6,148 nt of DNA from Alphaproteobacteria bacterium (GTDB lineage Bacteria > Pseudomonadota > Alphaproteobacteria > Rhizobiales > Devosiaceae): positions 1 to 6,148 of the forward strand of contig JAJRRJ010000210.1 in assembly GCA_024279575.1 (NCBI GenBank), given 5' to 3'. Below are positions 5,889 through 6,148 of the stretch, piece after piece (position 1 is the first letter of the stretch; every line of letters begins with the position of its first letter). A model generated the notes under the pieces. The model made no database searches. It was not told the DNA's origin and saw only the letters and a list, made by a program, of their open reading frames with translations. Made by a program: the position numbers and the translations under genes.

Positions 5889-6148
5889 TTTTTGTTCTGG
5901 GGTCCATAAATCTTGATATGATTGCCACCGGGCAGCGTTTGCCCAAGCCGGGGGAAACCGTATCAGCAACGCAATTCACCACATCCGCCGGGGGAAAAGG
6001 GGCCAATCAGGCCCTTGCTGCAGCCCGCGCCGGGGCTAGCGTAAAAATGATAGGTGCTGTTGGAAGCGATAATTTTGTCAAAAAAGCGCTTAAAGATTTA
6101 CGCGCGGCAAATATCGATTTAACCTGCGTTCGGGCTGTCCCCGGGCCC
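5885..6148 (+). CDS. rbsK: Ribokinase-like PfkB-family sugar kinase, N-terminal part (3' end outside window)
   Basis: The 88 codons visible are the start of a PfkB-family carbohydrate kinase closest to ribokinase, which phosphorylates ribose at O5 with ATP in the cytoplasm. Diagnostic features are the opening strand and substrate motif FVLGSINLDMIATGQRLPKPGETV (3-26), including the NxD motif N9-D11, and the first PfkB signature GGKGANQALAAARAGASVKMIGAVGSDNF (36-64). The second signature with the catalytic aspartate lies beyond the window. The order and spacing of these motifs match Escherichia coli RbsK. The frame runs to the edge without interruption. Its start overlaps the stop of the DUF1697 fragment. 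Since related kinases use other sugars or nucleosides, ribose specificity is likely but not proved, and the symbol reflects family resemblance. Confidence 0.9.
   Translation, partial: MIFVLGSINLDMIATGQRLPKPGETVSATQFTTSAGGKGANQALAAARAGASVKMIGAVGSDNFVKKALKDLRAANIDLTCVRAVPGP

Overview
The window looks like ordinary chromosomal DNA from a proteobacterium. An alphaproteobacterium, perhaps marine, is the best guess. This rests on the moderate, mixed GC content, on a TAXI-type TRAP system with a fused permease, and on an M19 dipeptidase whose motifs resemble alphaproteobacterial members. The organism assignment is inference from gene content only. I see no insertion sequence, CRISPR array, tRNA or rRNA.

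Layout. The left edge (1-446, minus strand) holds the N-terminal part of an AMP-forming acyl-CoA ligase that runs off the window. Divergent from it, across a 76-base gap, is a complete M19 dipeptidase gene (523-1587, plus). A 274-base gap follows, with a G/C hairpin after the dipeptidase, a promoter-like TTGCAG-N17-TATAAC with a short palindrome in its spacer, and two tiny leader frames. Next come two transporter genes: a TAXI-family periplasmic binding protein (1862-2857) and an 825-residue fused TRAP permease (2961-5438). A textbook intrinsic terminator lies between them (2880-2909). After the permease, 258 bases hold no recognisable gene. Then comes a 63-codon frame matching only the N-terminal third of the DUF1697 family (5697-5888). 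It overlaps by ATGA the start of a PfkB-family, ribokinase-like gene (5885 to the right edge).

How the genes may work together. The binding protein and fused permease make a complete TRAP-TAXI importer, driven by an ion gradient in characterised TRAP systems. Its substrate cannot be read from sequence. The neighbours (a dipeptidase, an acyl-CoA ligase and a sugar kinase) act on different compound classes and do not agree on one substrate. The terminator between the transporter genes would give more binding protein than permease. The DUF1697 fragment looks like a decayed gene whose 3' part was lost at the kinase start.

No clearly new biological system is visible. The most useful second looks are the truncated DUF1697/kinase junction, the leader of the transporter operon, and the extra membrane segments inside the permease.
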